Source of the DNA: Rhizaria sp. SCN 62-66
Taxonomy: Eukaryota; Rhizaria, unplaced
Direction of reading: 5' to 3'
Length of the DNA stretch: 64,000 nucleotides
Assembly: GCA_001724265.1 (NCBI GenBank)
Contig: MEDY01000187.1
Coordinates: 1-64,000 of the forward strand
Below, in pieces: positions 35,801 to 46,742 of the stretch. The notes under the pieces were generated by a model that saw nothing but the letters and a program-made list of their open reading frames with translations, made no database searches and had not been told where the DNA came from. The translations under genes and the position numbers were made by a program. Each line of letters opens with the position of its first letter. Positions within the stretch are counted from its first letter, which is position 1.

Positions 35801-38593
35801 CCCGCGGCCGCACCAGCAGCGGCGGCGGCGGCAGCGGCGGCTGACGCAGTCGCGGGGAGCAGCGTGGGATCCAGCGCCGAGCCGACCGTGCCGGCGGGGA
35901 CAAGCACGCCGCACGGCGCGCGCCAGGGCTTCGTGAGCACGGCGCGCGTCGTGTCCGCGGGGTCCACCGACAGGTGCGACAGCGGTGGCATCGGGGTCGT
36001 CAGCGACGGCACGGCCTGCAGGAACGCGCACACGCGGCGCGCACAGGCAGCGGCCACGGCCGCCGGGTTCGCGGCCGCGGCGGCGTCGTTGGACATGAGG
36101 TTCGCGTTGCAGCTGTCACCGTCGTCGCCGTCGTCGTCGCTCTCACCGTCGTCGGGACTGCCGCCGCTGCGGGCGCCACGCACGGCGTTGCTGTTGTAGC
36201 TCCAGTCGAACGCCGTCTCCAGCCCCGCGTCAGCGACCGCGGTAGACAGCAGCGCGGCGGGCACGGCGTCGCGCAGGCGGCGCTGGCCACGGTCAATGCT
36301 GCGGACGCAGTCGCCGGCCACAGCGGCGGCCGAGGCGCGCAGCAGCGTCTCGTAGTCGAGCACGGCCGAGTCCTTGGCGTCGGCGACCGAGAGCGCGCCG
36401 AGCAGTGGCGGCGCAGCGGCGCCCGTGGCCGAGGGCGCGGTGAGCGGCCCGCTGAGCGCGGTGAGCAGCTGCAGCAGGCGGGTCGCGCCCGACGGGCACG
36501 AGGGCAGGGCCGCGGTGAGCAGGGCCTCGTCCACCAGATGGAACTGCACCGAACCAGTGCCCGAGGTCGCGCTGGAGCCGACGGCGGCGGCGGCGGCGGC
36601 AGGGGCGCTGTTGGCGACGGTGAGCGGGAGCGAGGCCCAGAACTGGCGGCACAGCGTGCTGTCACCAGTCACCAGCGCGTTGAAGAGCGCGAACATGTGG
36701 TTGTAGGCCACGGTGGTGAGCGAGGACAGCGACTGCGCGCCGGCACGGAGCGCGGACGCGCACTGGGACTCGAAGAAGCCGCGGATGAGGCCCGACACGA
36801 CGGCCTTGAGCAGGGGCGCCACACGCAGGTCGCTGCCGCTGCTGTTGCCGCTGCTGATGCTGACTGCGTTGCCGTTGCCGTTCCCGGCGGCGGCGGCGAG
36901 CGCGGCGCTCGTGTGGCGCAGCGTCACGCCCACGGTCGCGGCCGCGGTGGAGAGCAGGCGCGCGAGCGAGGCGGCCGTGGTGACCGTGAGCGCAGACGAC
37001 CCAGAAGCGGGGACAGTCACCGCAAAGCTCGCACTCGCGCTCGCGCTGGCGGAACTGCTGTTGTTCGCAGTGTTGATGACGGCGGCGCCGTTGCAGAGGC
37101 GGTACTGCATGGTGAAGTTGGTCAACGTGGCGATGGCGCCGAGCTTGACGGCCGTGGTGAGCCGCTCGGCCACGACCTTCATCTCGCCGACCTTCTGCTG
37201 TGATTTGGCCGACTCGGCCGCGACGTCTGCGCGCGACTTGCCGTCCTTGACCGCGGTCACGAGGTCTTGGAGCTCGAAGAAAAGCGCGATGTACGTCGCC
37301 CACGCGAGTTGCAGAGGCCCGTGGCACGGCAGCGTCGTCCAGTCGTAGGTGAAAAAGACTTCGTCCAGGTACTGCAGCGCCGCCGGCTGGTTCAGCGGCG
37401 CGGCGGCGATGGCGGCCGCGGTCGACAGGAACAGGCGCGCGGCAGGCCCGCGGGTCGCGCCAGACAGAGAGCTAGAGCTAGAGCTTGCGCTAGAGCTGCT
37501 GCTGCTGTTGGCGGTGCGCTGTTGCTGCTGCTGCTCGCGGTCCGCGGCGTCGTAAAGCGCGTGCGCACGGGAAAGCGCCTCGATGTCGAGCAGCTCGATC
37601 AGTAGCAGCGACAGCAGCGAGGCAGTGCGCTCCGTGACCGCGACGCCGTGCGGCGACAGGAACGACGACAGCGGCTGCGACGCCGCGGACGCGAACGCGC
37701 TCGACTGGCACAGCGTCGCGAACGTGATGAACGGGCTCGCGTCCGCGCTCTTGTTCGCCGAGTTGGCGGAGATGGCGCCGACAGCGGCCGGACGCGGGAC
37801 GCCTGCGGCGGCGGCGGCGGCGCCAGAGCCGGCGGTGCTGTTGTTGTCGTAGTGGAGCCAGGCGAGCGTCTGCACGAGCGAGAGCTGCTCCTCGACGCGG
37901 GAGTCGGCGCAGAGCGTCAGGAAGTCGCTCTGGGCGTGGAAGTCGAGCTGCTGGGGGGTCGGCACCAGGGGCGCGAGCAGCGACGCGCGCAGGCTGTCGA
38001 GCAGCACGGACGGCAGGCCGCCCGCGACGAGGCTGGTGAGCAGCTTGGCAGCGGCGTCGTGGTAAAAGTGCGCGGGCGAGTGCGCTGCGCTGACGATGGC
38101 CTGCAGCAGAGAGAGCAGTGCCGCGCGCTCGGTGAAGTAGTACATGGCGATCGTGGTCTTGGTGACGAGCGTATCGCCGGCGAGCGTGGGCGCCAGCGAG
38201 AGCACGCCGCGCACGAGCGCCGTGTACGTCGTCCACTCGTCCACGTGTAACAAGGAACTCATAGTGCTCACGGTCGCCTGCCACGACGCGTGCAGCTTGC
38301 CTTTCTCCGCGGTGTACTTGTCGCTCGCGCCGCCGGCCGGGGCGGGGAACGCGCTATTGGCGCTGCCAACGCCCGCGGTAGAGCTGCTGCTGCTGGTGCT
38401 GCTGGTGTTGGCGAGGCTGGAGAGCGGCGCCAGGAACGCCGGCTGCAGACTTTCTAGCAGGGTTGCCATCGCCGCGGGCGCAAGGGTGGCACCCTCGAAC
38501 TGGCTCAGGGTCTCCGAGAACGGGGGGTACTTGGCCTTGCTGTTGCTCGAGACGGGCGGCAGAGCGGCGCCGGCGCCGGCACCGCCGCTGCTG

Positions 38594-38644
<51 letters not shown>

Positions 38645-39195
38645 CTGCCGTTGTTCGCCGCGGCAGCGGCAGCGGCACGGGGGTTGAACACGTTGAGCTT
38701 CACCGGCGCCACCGACGCAGCCGCAGCCGCAGAGGCAGCAGCGGGAGCAGGCGCGGGCGCGGAAAGCGACGAGGACGTCGGCGCAGCGCCAGCGGCAGCC
38801 GGGGCGGTGGAGAGGGGTTTGACGGGCGCGATAGGGCTAGGGCTCGCGGCGGCTGTGCCCGTCGCGGTCTTGGTGGGCGTCAGCACGGGGGCCACAAGCG
38901 GAGTCCCGGCGCCGGAAGCGGCTGCAGCCGGGGGCTTCGCGGCGGTGGTGCCGAAGCTGAACCCACCGGCGGGCTTGGCCGGGGCCAGTGCGGCGGCGGC
39001 AGGGGCAGCAGCAGCGGCAGGAGCAGCAGCGGGGGCTGCGGCGGCCGCGGTGGGGGCGAAAGTGAAGCCGCCAGCGGGCTTAGCAACGGAGGCACTGGCC
39101 GCGGGAGCGGCAGTTGTGGGTCCGAACGAGAAGCCGCCAGCGGGCTTGGCCGCGGCGCCAGCGGGGGCGGAGGCACCGCCGAAAGTGAAGTTCAT
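23854..39195 (-). CDS. Giant NUP188-like nucleoporin with N-terminal FG repeats
   Basis: This is a probable inner-ring/scaffold component of the nuclear pore. The frame runs 15.3 kb with one 150-nt intron (25801-25652, GTACGT..GATGTAG), giving 5063 residues. Human NUP188, from memory, is about 1750. Residues 1-90 carry FG-type motifs (NFTFGGA, two GGFSFG, one GGFTFA) in Ala/Pro/Lys-rich spacers. The following 200-900 region tracks NUP188 in order: SETLSQFEG; TIAMYYFTERAALLSLLQAI (compare the ADYYYEER..LL block); a stretch with SRVEEQLSLVQTLAWLHYDN; LLSLLLIELLDIEALSRAHAL (compare LVEGMDIESLHK); and GPLQLAWATYIALFF. The rest is alpha-helical Leu/Ala-rich sequence with very long Ala, Ser and Asn tracts. 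FG repeats are not typical of NUP188, so this may be a fusion or a lineage-specific addition. The NUP188 assignment rests on the N-terminal third only. Confidence 0.65.
25652..25801 (-). other. Stop-free 150-nt intron within the nucleoporin gene
   Basis: The donor is AG|GTACGTCG and the acceptor is GATGTAG|GTT. The segment is AT-rich, unlike the flanking exons, but its length is a multiple of three and it contains no stop in frame. If retained it would add 50 residues, mostly hydrophobic, enough for one or two membrane-spanning helices. Confidence 0.75.
38587..38642 (-). repeat. AGC/GCT triplet repeat encoding poly-Ser
   Basis: A nearly perfect trinucleotide repeat of about 18 units, with one interruption, in the nucleoporin coding sequence. 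It encodes a Ser tract just after the FG region. Confidence 0.85.
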
Positions 39196-40058
39196 GTGTG
39201 GCGGGTGAGCGGAGTGCTCAGGGGCGCGGACAAAGGCGGGCTTTGTGTGTCAAGTAAGAGGAGCCGCAAACAGAAACAAACACCCGCGTGTGCGAGGCGT
39301 TACTAAATAAGCGTGGTCGCGCTGATCGGAGCGAGGAGCGCACAAGCTAGGCGCGAACGGTTGAGTCGGGGTTGACGCGGCGACAAGGCGGGAGGAAGCA
39401 CAAAGAGTGTTTAGAGACACAGGAGAGTGAGAGACAGTAAAAAAAATGGCGGACAAATACGGGGGCAACACCAGAATGCAATATAGGACCACGACCTGCA
39501 GTTGGAGCCTTAGGCGTGGTCTCTAGCTTCGAAGCTGTTTGCCAGCGGACAGATCAGTTGGGTGGTTGAAGGTCAATCTCATGCACGAGGCAACGAGCAA
39601 TAGTGCTGTGACACAACACCAATATAAAAAACACAACGGACTACCAGGTTCATGAACTTAAATCTCAAACCACTCACGGTTACCCTTCCGCAATCAAATT
39701 GGAGTGAACGAACTCCGACCTCGGTCCGCAGCGTTGACCGCGCACGGCTGGCGCGCCTGGTTCCTAAAAATCCAGTCAGGTCGGACCGATTGATCACTTT
39801 GACCACCCTCATCCGCAATAATACGATCGTCAATAAAATCAAAAGGGGTGTCTTAGGACATATAACGTTTTATTTGCTATATTTATTGACTTACGTGCTC
39901 ACTCGTGCTAATCTTTCTGTACATCTCACTCCTCCCCCGCAATTCCATCGCCACAGGTTTGCTTGACCAGACCAGACTCTCGCCGCCACACCATAGCTCA
40001 TCGTCCTCTCGCTTGTAAGCGACCCCACTACGGCACGAGAGCCGACTGCTCTGGTGCT
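39196..40058. promoter_or_regulatory. Divergent intergenic region (nucleoporin / ABC transporter)
   Basis: This separates the 5' ends of two divergent genes. The half near 39830-39910 is very AT-rich. A ccacag|GTTTG string at about 39953-39961 could be the end of a 5' UTR intron for the ABC gene. No other element was assigned. Confidence 0.35.
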
Positions 40059-43000
40059 ATGCTCTTCTCAGGTGCTGTGGCTACAAACCCTCACGGCCCT
40101 CCGCTGCCGCCTGCAGACAGCGCAGCTCCGGTCCCTGCGCCCACTTCATCGTCCTCGTCTTCTCTCTCCGCCACCGCGGCCACAACATCGCCTCATGCAA
40201 CAACGACATCGCCAGACGTCTCCACACCTCACTCACGCATGGCGAAGCCCCACGCGACAGCTGCCGACGCTTCTGCTGCAGAGACTGCTGCGCGGTATTC
40301 CCCGGCGGCCCTGTGGCGCCGCGCGTCGCGCTATGTCCGGGCGACGCCCATCTTCCAGTTCTACTCCTACCTCTACCACCGCCGCCCGCGGCTGCTGCTC
40401 GCCTCTATCCTCGTTAACTACGCGCTGCCCATTGCCATGGAGGCGCTCCCGTGGTTCCTTTCCCTCCGCAAGCTCGCCTCGGCGCTGCGGTCGACGCGCA
40501 ACGCGCTGCAGCACGACGTCGTCGCAGCGCGCCCGCTCTCGCAGACGGCAATGGCGGCATACGCGCTCATGGCGCTCGCGCACACGGCGATCCAGACGAC
40601 GGAGAACACCCTGCGCAACCGGGTTGACTACGAGCTCCGCCTCGTCGTTCGCAGGCTCGTGCTCGAGAAAGTCGTATTTTCCGAGCTGGGCGCGCTCCAG
40701 AGGTCCTACGTGCGCGCATTCAACGAGACGGTCAACCCCGTGCTGCTTGAGGCGCGCATCTCGCTTGATCTGTACGATACGCTGTATTTGTTCAACTTTT
40801 TGATCCCGAATATCCTCCGCGGCTCAGTGGCAGTGATGCAGACCTTCAGCGAGCTGCTCACGCTTCCGCCGCCAGTCAACGCCAACAACAACACTGGCAT
40901 TGGCTCGAGTGCAAGTAACGCGAATGCGAGCTTGCGTGCTCATCGTGTTGTCCCAGGCTTTTCTTCACAGCAACAACCACAGCCACAACAAGCTCCAGCA
41001 GCGACAGCAGAAGTCACAACAACAGTGACAGCTGACACACCGCAGTCACAATCGTCGTCGTCATCGTCGTCTTTGCTCAAGTCTTTGCAAGCGCAATCAC
41101 AACAGCCACAAGTCCCGGCGATACAATCACAGTCACACGTTCTGGCCTCACCGTCACAGGTTCCGTCGCCGCCGCAGCTCGCGTCGCCGGCGGGCGAGCT
41201 GCTGCCCCTGCGGGCGGGCATCTGGGCGGCGCCCGCGACGCTGATTCGGCCCCTCGTCATCGGCGTGCTGGGCGAGGTCGTTGACTCTGTGCGCGCGCGC
41301 TACGGCCGCGACGCGCGCACTACGGCCGCGCAGGCCACCGACGCCGCCATGGGGCAGGTGCTTGCCGACGCCGTAGACGGGCTCGCGGAAGTGCAGGTAT
41401 GTCTAATGGACTCTCGCAGTGAGGATTGTCACGTACCATATTAGAACTCCATGTTATTGCTTATTGTCTATATCACTTGTGTAGGGAATATTTTCTGTTC
41501 ATTTCAACTTTATTTTTGCTGATTTATCCCTTCTTTTATAAACTTAGGCGAACAATCTGCAGGAGCACATCCTGTCGGTGATGGACCGCGTCTCTGTCGC
41601 GGATGTCAGCAACGCCCACGGCCTCCGCGCGGCGGCAGACCGCGCCGTGCAGAACTACGCCTCGCGCGGCGTGTTTGACCTGCTGAGCGAGCTCTGGGTT
41701 ACGCAGAGCGTGATGAAGGAGCACGGCATCGACCACGAGGCGTACCGCAAGCTGGCGCTCGACGTTGGCGCGGTAACCGGCACGGTGCGCAAGCTGTACA
41801 ATCAGTGCCTGCAGGTAAAGAGCGTGTTTGAGTCGCAGACGCGGCTGATGACGCTGCTGGGGATGCCCTCGTTTCAGCACGAGGAGGACCGGCACGCCTG
41901 GCGCAAGAGGCTGCAACTGAAGCATAAGACGGAATCACGCGCAGAAAGTGTTCCTAATAGTGCCAACGATGACGCGGATGATTGTGGCAATGATGATACC
42001 ATCGTCGATTTCGAGGTTCTGACGATCGGTCGGCTTAACTTCGCGTTCCCCCGCATGCCCACGGTCACTTCCGACCCCGACAAGGCCGACCGCAACTTGG
42101 CCAAGGAAGCGCGCAAAGCTCACTTGTACGCTTTATCTCTTGATGATAGCGACGGCGTTGACAAAATCACCCATAACACCGATCTCCCGGCTGCTGACTC
42201 GGAATCAGACACAGAACCCGAGACTGAGGCCGACAACAACAAAGCTGACAACTCTATCGTCGATAACACTGGTTCCAACAATGTTACAAGTAGCAAGCGC
42301 CAGCGGCAGCGGCGGCGGCTTGCACTGTGCATCAACGGTGTCCCGCCCACCTCCATCGCATCGTCACCAGCCTCTTCGTCACTGGCTCAGACACCTCTCC
42401 AGGCACGGTCGGCTCGACGCGACCCGCTAGAGTTCCGCCGCGGCCGCGCATACGCCGTCATGGGCGCCAACCGCAGTGGCAAGTCGACGCTTGTTAAGAT
42501 TATTACTCGCCTTATTGCGCCACTGCCTCTTGACGCTATCTCAGACGCACGTCTCATTGCAGCGACTCCTGAGAATGTTGCCTGCGGTACCAATGCTACT
42601 GCCGCAGGCGATCACCTCGAGTTCGACTCCGCTTTTGCCCCCGCTTTGTCCCGCTATCCGCTGCTGCTTAACGGCCGGCCCTTCGCCTCAGTCCCGCGGC
42701 GCGCGTGGCGGCGCGCGTTGTCCTATGTTAGCCAGCGGCCGTACCTCTTCCCGGGCACGGTCGAAGACAACATTCGCTGCGGACTCCGCGGCAAGACGCG
42801 GGCCGAGGTGGCGCTGGCGGCCGAGATGGCGGGGCTGCTGCTCAGCAATAACGACAATGACAACGACGGCGACGACGCTGGCGATAACAACCACCACAAC
42901 GCCGACAATGGTCAAGAGGCGAGTCGCATGTCTGATGGCTCTGCGGCTGTTTCTGCTGGTGGCGCCAATGGGGTCGTCACTGATGATCAGAGCGCCTCTA

Positions 43001-44217
43001 GCGCTACGGCTGCCAAGCCTTACAGGCCTTGGGAGAAGCGTAACCTTGACACCCTTACACGTGCTGTCGGAGTACTCACATCCGCGGCTGGGCTATTAAC
43101 ATCTAAGATCTCGACTGCGACCGACACCGTAACGACAGCGATCATCGGCAGCGCACCGCAAGCGACAACAGTGAATAGCAATAGTCCTCACACTGCTAAT
43201 GTGACTAGAACAAACGTAGGCGATGCTATTATGAGTAGTGACGATGGTATTTCGAGCAGTGGCGGGTTACTGGGTTGGCTTGATAGCAAGCTTTTGCTCT
43301 CAGTTCCAAACTTTGACACAAGCGCCACTTGCGTGAATCCCACCGACGGCGACAGCGTGATCAGTCAGAGTAACACTGCGCATAGCGTACACTCTTACAC
43401 CATCCACGGCAGTACTTGTACGGTGAAGCCCACTTCTACTTTGTTTGACCCTCTCGTTAGCATGAGCTCTAGTGCGACTGCAACTGCGAACGCGAGCTAC
43501 AATCAACACAACACGGACTACTCGAGCAGTCTGCTGCCGAGCCCGACAGATGAGCTGGTAACGACGGCTAGAGGAACGCTTCGAGTTGCTATCGACACTT
43601 GGGATCTCTCAGCCACGAAGGCTGAGGCAGAGACAGATGCAGAGGCTGGCGCTGAGGCAGAGATTAGTCCTGCTGCTGATGCGAGGGTTGAGAGATTGGG
43701 CATTGATTGCGATGCGGTTGCAACACCAACATCGAGCCAGCGTCTCAACCAACACAAGTACACCGTCACTCCAATCAAGGGCTTTAACATCAGCAATGCG
43801 GCTCACACAGAGGAGAGCACTGCTGACCCAGCTTTTGCCTTTGCTCACGCTGACTTAAGTAAGAACACTATTAGCCGCCGCGCAGGCCGCTTGCTGGCGA
43901 CACCCATTGCGCCGAACGGGAGCAACATTTCCGGCGGATTTGCACAGTCCATCGCCCTTGCGCGCGTGTTTTTGCGCACCAGTGCACAAATAATCATTTT
44001 AGACGAGGCCTTCAGCCAGATGGACCCCCGCAAAGTGGCATTTGTGGTGCCCAATGTGGCGCGGTTCGCGAAGCAGCAAAACGCGATGCTTCTTGTTGTG
44101 ACCCACCATATCGAGCCTCTTAAGGGCTACTTGGACACTGTCGTCGAGATGGAGGGCGGGAAGGTGGCCAAGGTGGTGCCTGCTGCAGAGTACACGGCGC
44201 CGTCAGGGTGCACGTGA
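40059..44217 (+). CDS. ABC transporter (membrane domain plus ATPase domain)
   Basis: This is an ATP-driven membrane transporter of half-transporter layout; the substrate is unknown. Exons are 40059-41396 and 41548-44217, with a 151-nt GTATGT intron in phase 0, encoding 1335 residues and ending in TGA. The ATG at 40059 is the first in frame; 40239 is an alternative. The N-terminal 90 residues are Ser/Ala/Pro-rich. Hydrophobic helices follow from about residue 100 (RLLLASILVNYALPIAMEAL, LFNFLIPNILRG). The ATPase has Walker A GANRSGKST (752-760), Q-loop YVSQRPYLFPGTVEDNI (Q842), signature ISGGFAQ (1240-1246), Walker B IIILDEAF (D1265/E1266) and H-loop VTHH (about 1299). All catalytic residues are present. 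The 400 or so residues from Q-loop to signature, against about 60 normally, are Ser/Thr/Asn/Asp-rich insertion. The subfamily is not resolved. Confidence 0.85.
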
Positions 44218-44656
44218 CTGCGTGGCAATATGTCGCCGAGATGAGAGCAGCCAAGTAATGTTCCCCGGGATGCGCCAGTTTCCAAAAAGAGTTACATAGT
44301 TCAATAATTTATTTAGTTGTCTTGATTACAATACACGTCTGTCCACATCCATGAGGAGTGCAATTCGTAAAACCTCAACAGGCAATTGAAGAATCGACGT
44401 CTCCAAGTGTGTTTTAACTCAGATTGTGGAATCATACAAATGAAAATCTTGGGATTACTCTATTTCTTCTTATGTATGACACAACATAACATCATATTGT
44501 TACTTGCTAAAATATAACTATAAAAACATAATCATGTTCATGCGAGAACGTCATCATTTGCGCAACATCACACTTAAACATTTAAACAAAACAACAGTTC
44601 GCCAGCGACATTTCCAGTGAGTTGGGTGAACCCACTTGCTTGCTGCAGCCCACCGC
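44218..44656. other. Convergent intergenic region
   Basis: AT-rich sequence between the 3' ends of the ABC transporter (+) and delta-COP (-) genes. There is no open frame on the minus strand that could encode the missing delta-COP C-terminal domain. Confidence 0.45.
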
Positions 44657-46046
44657 TTACTGCGCCCCGCCCGCCGCGGGCTCGAGCCGCTCCTCGTGCC
44701 TGAGCGCGCTGATGAATGAGTCAGCGGCCTTCTTGTTGGACTTGCCCAGCGCCATGCCCTTGATGGGCTTCTTGGCGGCCAGCGACTGCTGCTGCTGCGC
44801 CAGCATCGCGCCTTCGTGTTGCTGCCGCTGCACCTGCTCGGACCGCAGCGCGGTCACGGCCGCCGCAGCCACGCTGCTCGCTGCCGTCGCCGCGGCCGCG
44901 GACTGCGCGTATTGCTGCTGCTGCTGGGACGGCTGATGGTGCTGCAGCTGCTGCTGGCGGTCGCCGCCGTCGTCGCCGTGCACGCCCGCGGCGCCCGCAG
45001 CGGCCGCGGCCTCGTACTCCGCGTCCTCGGGGAAGAGCGCAGCGTACGGGTTGACCTCCTCCTGGTCCGTGGAGCCAAACCCGCGGTAGTCGTTGCCGCT
45101 GCCCAGCCCGCCGTCGTAGCCCTCGCGGCCGGACGCGCCCGCCTCACGTAGCTGGTCCTTGCGCCTGTCGATCTCTTCCGCGCGCGCCTGCATGATGCGC
45201 TCGACTTCCTGAGAGCGGTGTTGATGAACATAGAGGAAAACAGGACATACAAGATGTGAGGGATTGATCGTCAAACGACACAGATAGGTACGTCCATGCT
45301 ATAGGGGTAATATGAAAGCAAATTAACTATTATGAACACATATTATAAATGCATTACCACAAAACCTACCTGCATGAGCGACTTTTGGTTGATTTTCTGG
45401 AGACGCTCCTCGTGCGAGTCCATTTCGAGGAACGAGTGTACCTGCTGCACCGTCAGCGGCTCCTTGTACCCGCTCGTGATCACCTCGTCAAACGCAAAGA
45501 AGATGTTGAAGGCCGACTGCGTGACAAGCTCGGGGGAGGGGCAATCGCCACACTCCTCTGTGACGAGCGCGCAAAGCAGGCGCAGCGTGTCGAGGTCCTC
45601 CATGATGTCACTGTTCTTGTTCGTGATGAGCAGCACGACGACTTCGTCGAGGTTCTGGTACACGTAACGCACTTGGTCTGTCTCGATGAACGTGTGCTGA
45701 GAAGAGGCGTCCAGGAGCTTAGGGAAAGCCTGCGAGGAGGAAAGCAAAGCAAAGCAAAGCAAAGATTCAACCACACACGGTACACTAAGTGAGATTTCAT
45801 ATTGCGGATCGTCATGTGGACGAGTGCTGTTGGAGTGTGGTAAATAATGTGAAATTTAATACCGTTTAAAAACACGCCGGATGATCAACAATATGAATAC
45901 ATTGACGTAGAGAGTGGTTTGTTGGGATCTGGGCGGACCTGAAGCAGCGACTCGATGCGAACCTTAGGCATCGGGATAAACTGGCGCGAGAAGAGCACAG
46001 CATTCTTGCGACCCTTCTCCAGAATAGAAGCGGCAAGGACGACCAT
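44657..46046 (-). CDS. ARCN1: Coatomer subunit delta (delta-COP), lacking the mu-homology domain
   Basis: This is a COPI coat subunit for Golgi-to-ER transport. Exons on the minus strand are 46046-45939, 45729-45370 and 45208-44657; the introns are 209 and 161 nt with donors GTCCGC and GTAGGT. They encode 339 residues. The N-terminal longin domain matches delta-COP closely: MVVLAASILEKGRKNAVLFS, AFPKLLDASSQHTFIETDQV, VRYVYQNLDEVVVLLITNKN, then SDIMEDLDTLRLL and HSFLEMDSHEERLQKI. Exon 3 adds the helical linker with a Gln/Ala-rich stretch and KPIKGMALGKSNKKAADSFI, the region that binds other coat subunits. The frame then stops at TAA. The usual protein is about 510 residues, with a C-terminal mu-homology domain that is absent here. 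A weak GTAAGC donor overlaps the stop, but no further coding sequence fits in the 440 bp before the next gene. Confidence 0.9.
45741..45765. repeat. (AAAGC)5 repeat forming an intron polypyrimidine tract
   Basis: Five tandem AAAGC units lie on the plus strand. On the coding (minus) strand they read GCTTT repeats directly upstream of the first delta-COP intron acceptor. Confidence 0.75.
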
Positions 46047-46742
46047 TGTGGGCAGGTGCTTGCGGTGAGAGTGGGCTAGTGCCGAGGGCTGGGTGGCTTC
46101 GCGAGGAAGGGCAAGGGAGCGGAGGCTGCCTCAGTCGAGCGAGTGAACGAAACGAGCTGCTTGGAGGACACAAGAGTGGCCTTGTTAAGGGTAGCTAAAC
46201 AAAGAAGATGATGCATAGGATGATATGTACATGTGAGTCCCTGGAAGCACTCAGTGGATGATTTGACCTCTCTGGCAATGGTCTGAAGGGAAGATCAGAG
46301 GTCATGACGAGGAGACGAAGCATGTCATCAAGTCTGGGTATGGCTGGACACATTGGTTTCTCCAGGCGCATGTTTCGTAGTCAATATATATACAAAAACA
46401 CAACGAAGAAACATACAACGAAGAAAAAAAGGACGTGACGTTAAGATGATCGAGATATCCACCACTTTAGCCTGCTGACAAGATAGAGTTGGTAGACTCA
46501 AATGAATTTATTTTTTCGGTCCATGTGCTTAGCCCCGTCAACCAGTCACCCATCTGATTTTGAGTGACATCCAAGGATCATGAAGGAGTGAACCAACACA
46601 TAATGTATTTTCTAACTAATCAATCACGTTTAAAATCTACGCAGAGATTCTATCACATTGTTAAGTCCGATTATAGCGCTCAAAGCGCCTCTCGGTGACT
46701 TCAGCCACTGAGTTACAGCGATGTTCAATCTCAAATCTCGTC
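46047..46742. other. Intergenic, promoter side of delta-COP
   Basis: This lies between two minus-strand genes and presumably holds the delta-COP promoter and the coronin-like 3' UTR. It is AT-rich around 46380-46660. No element was recognised. Confidence 0.3.

Noticed and set aside
39963-40058. Extension of the ABC transporter to an upstream TTG start
   Set aside because: No ATG lies in that stretch. Eukaryotic initiation at the first in-frame ATG (40059) is simpler.
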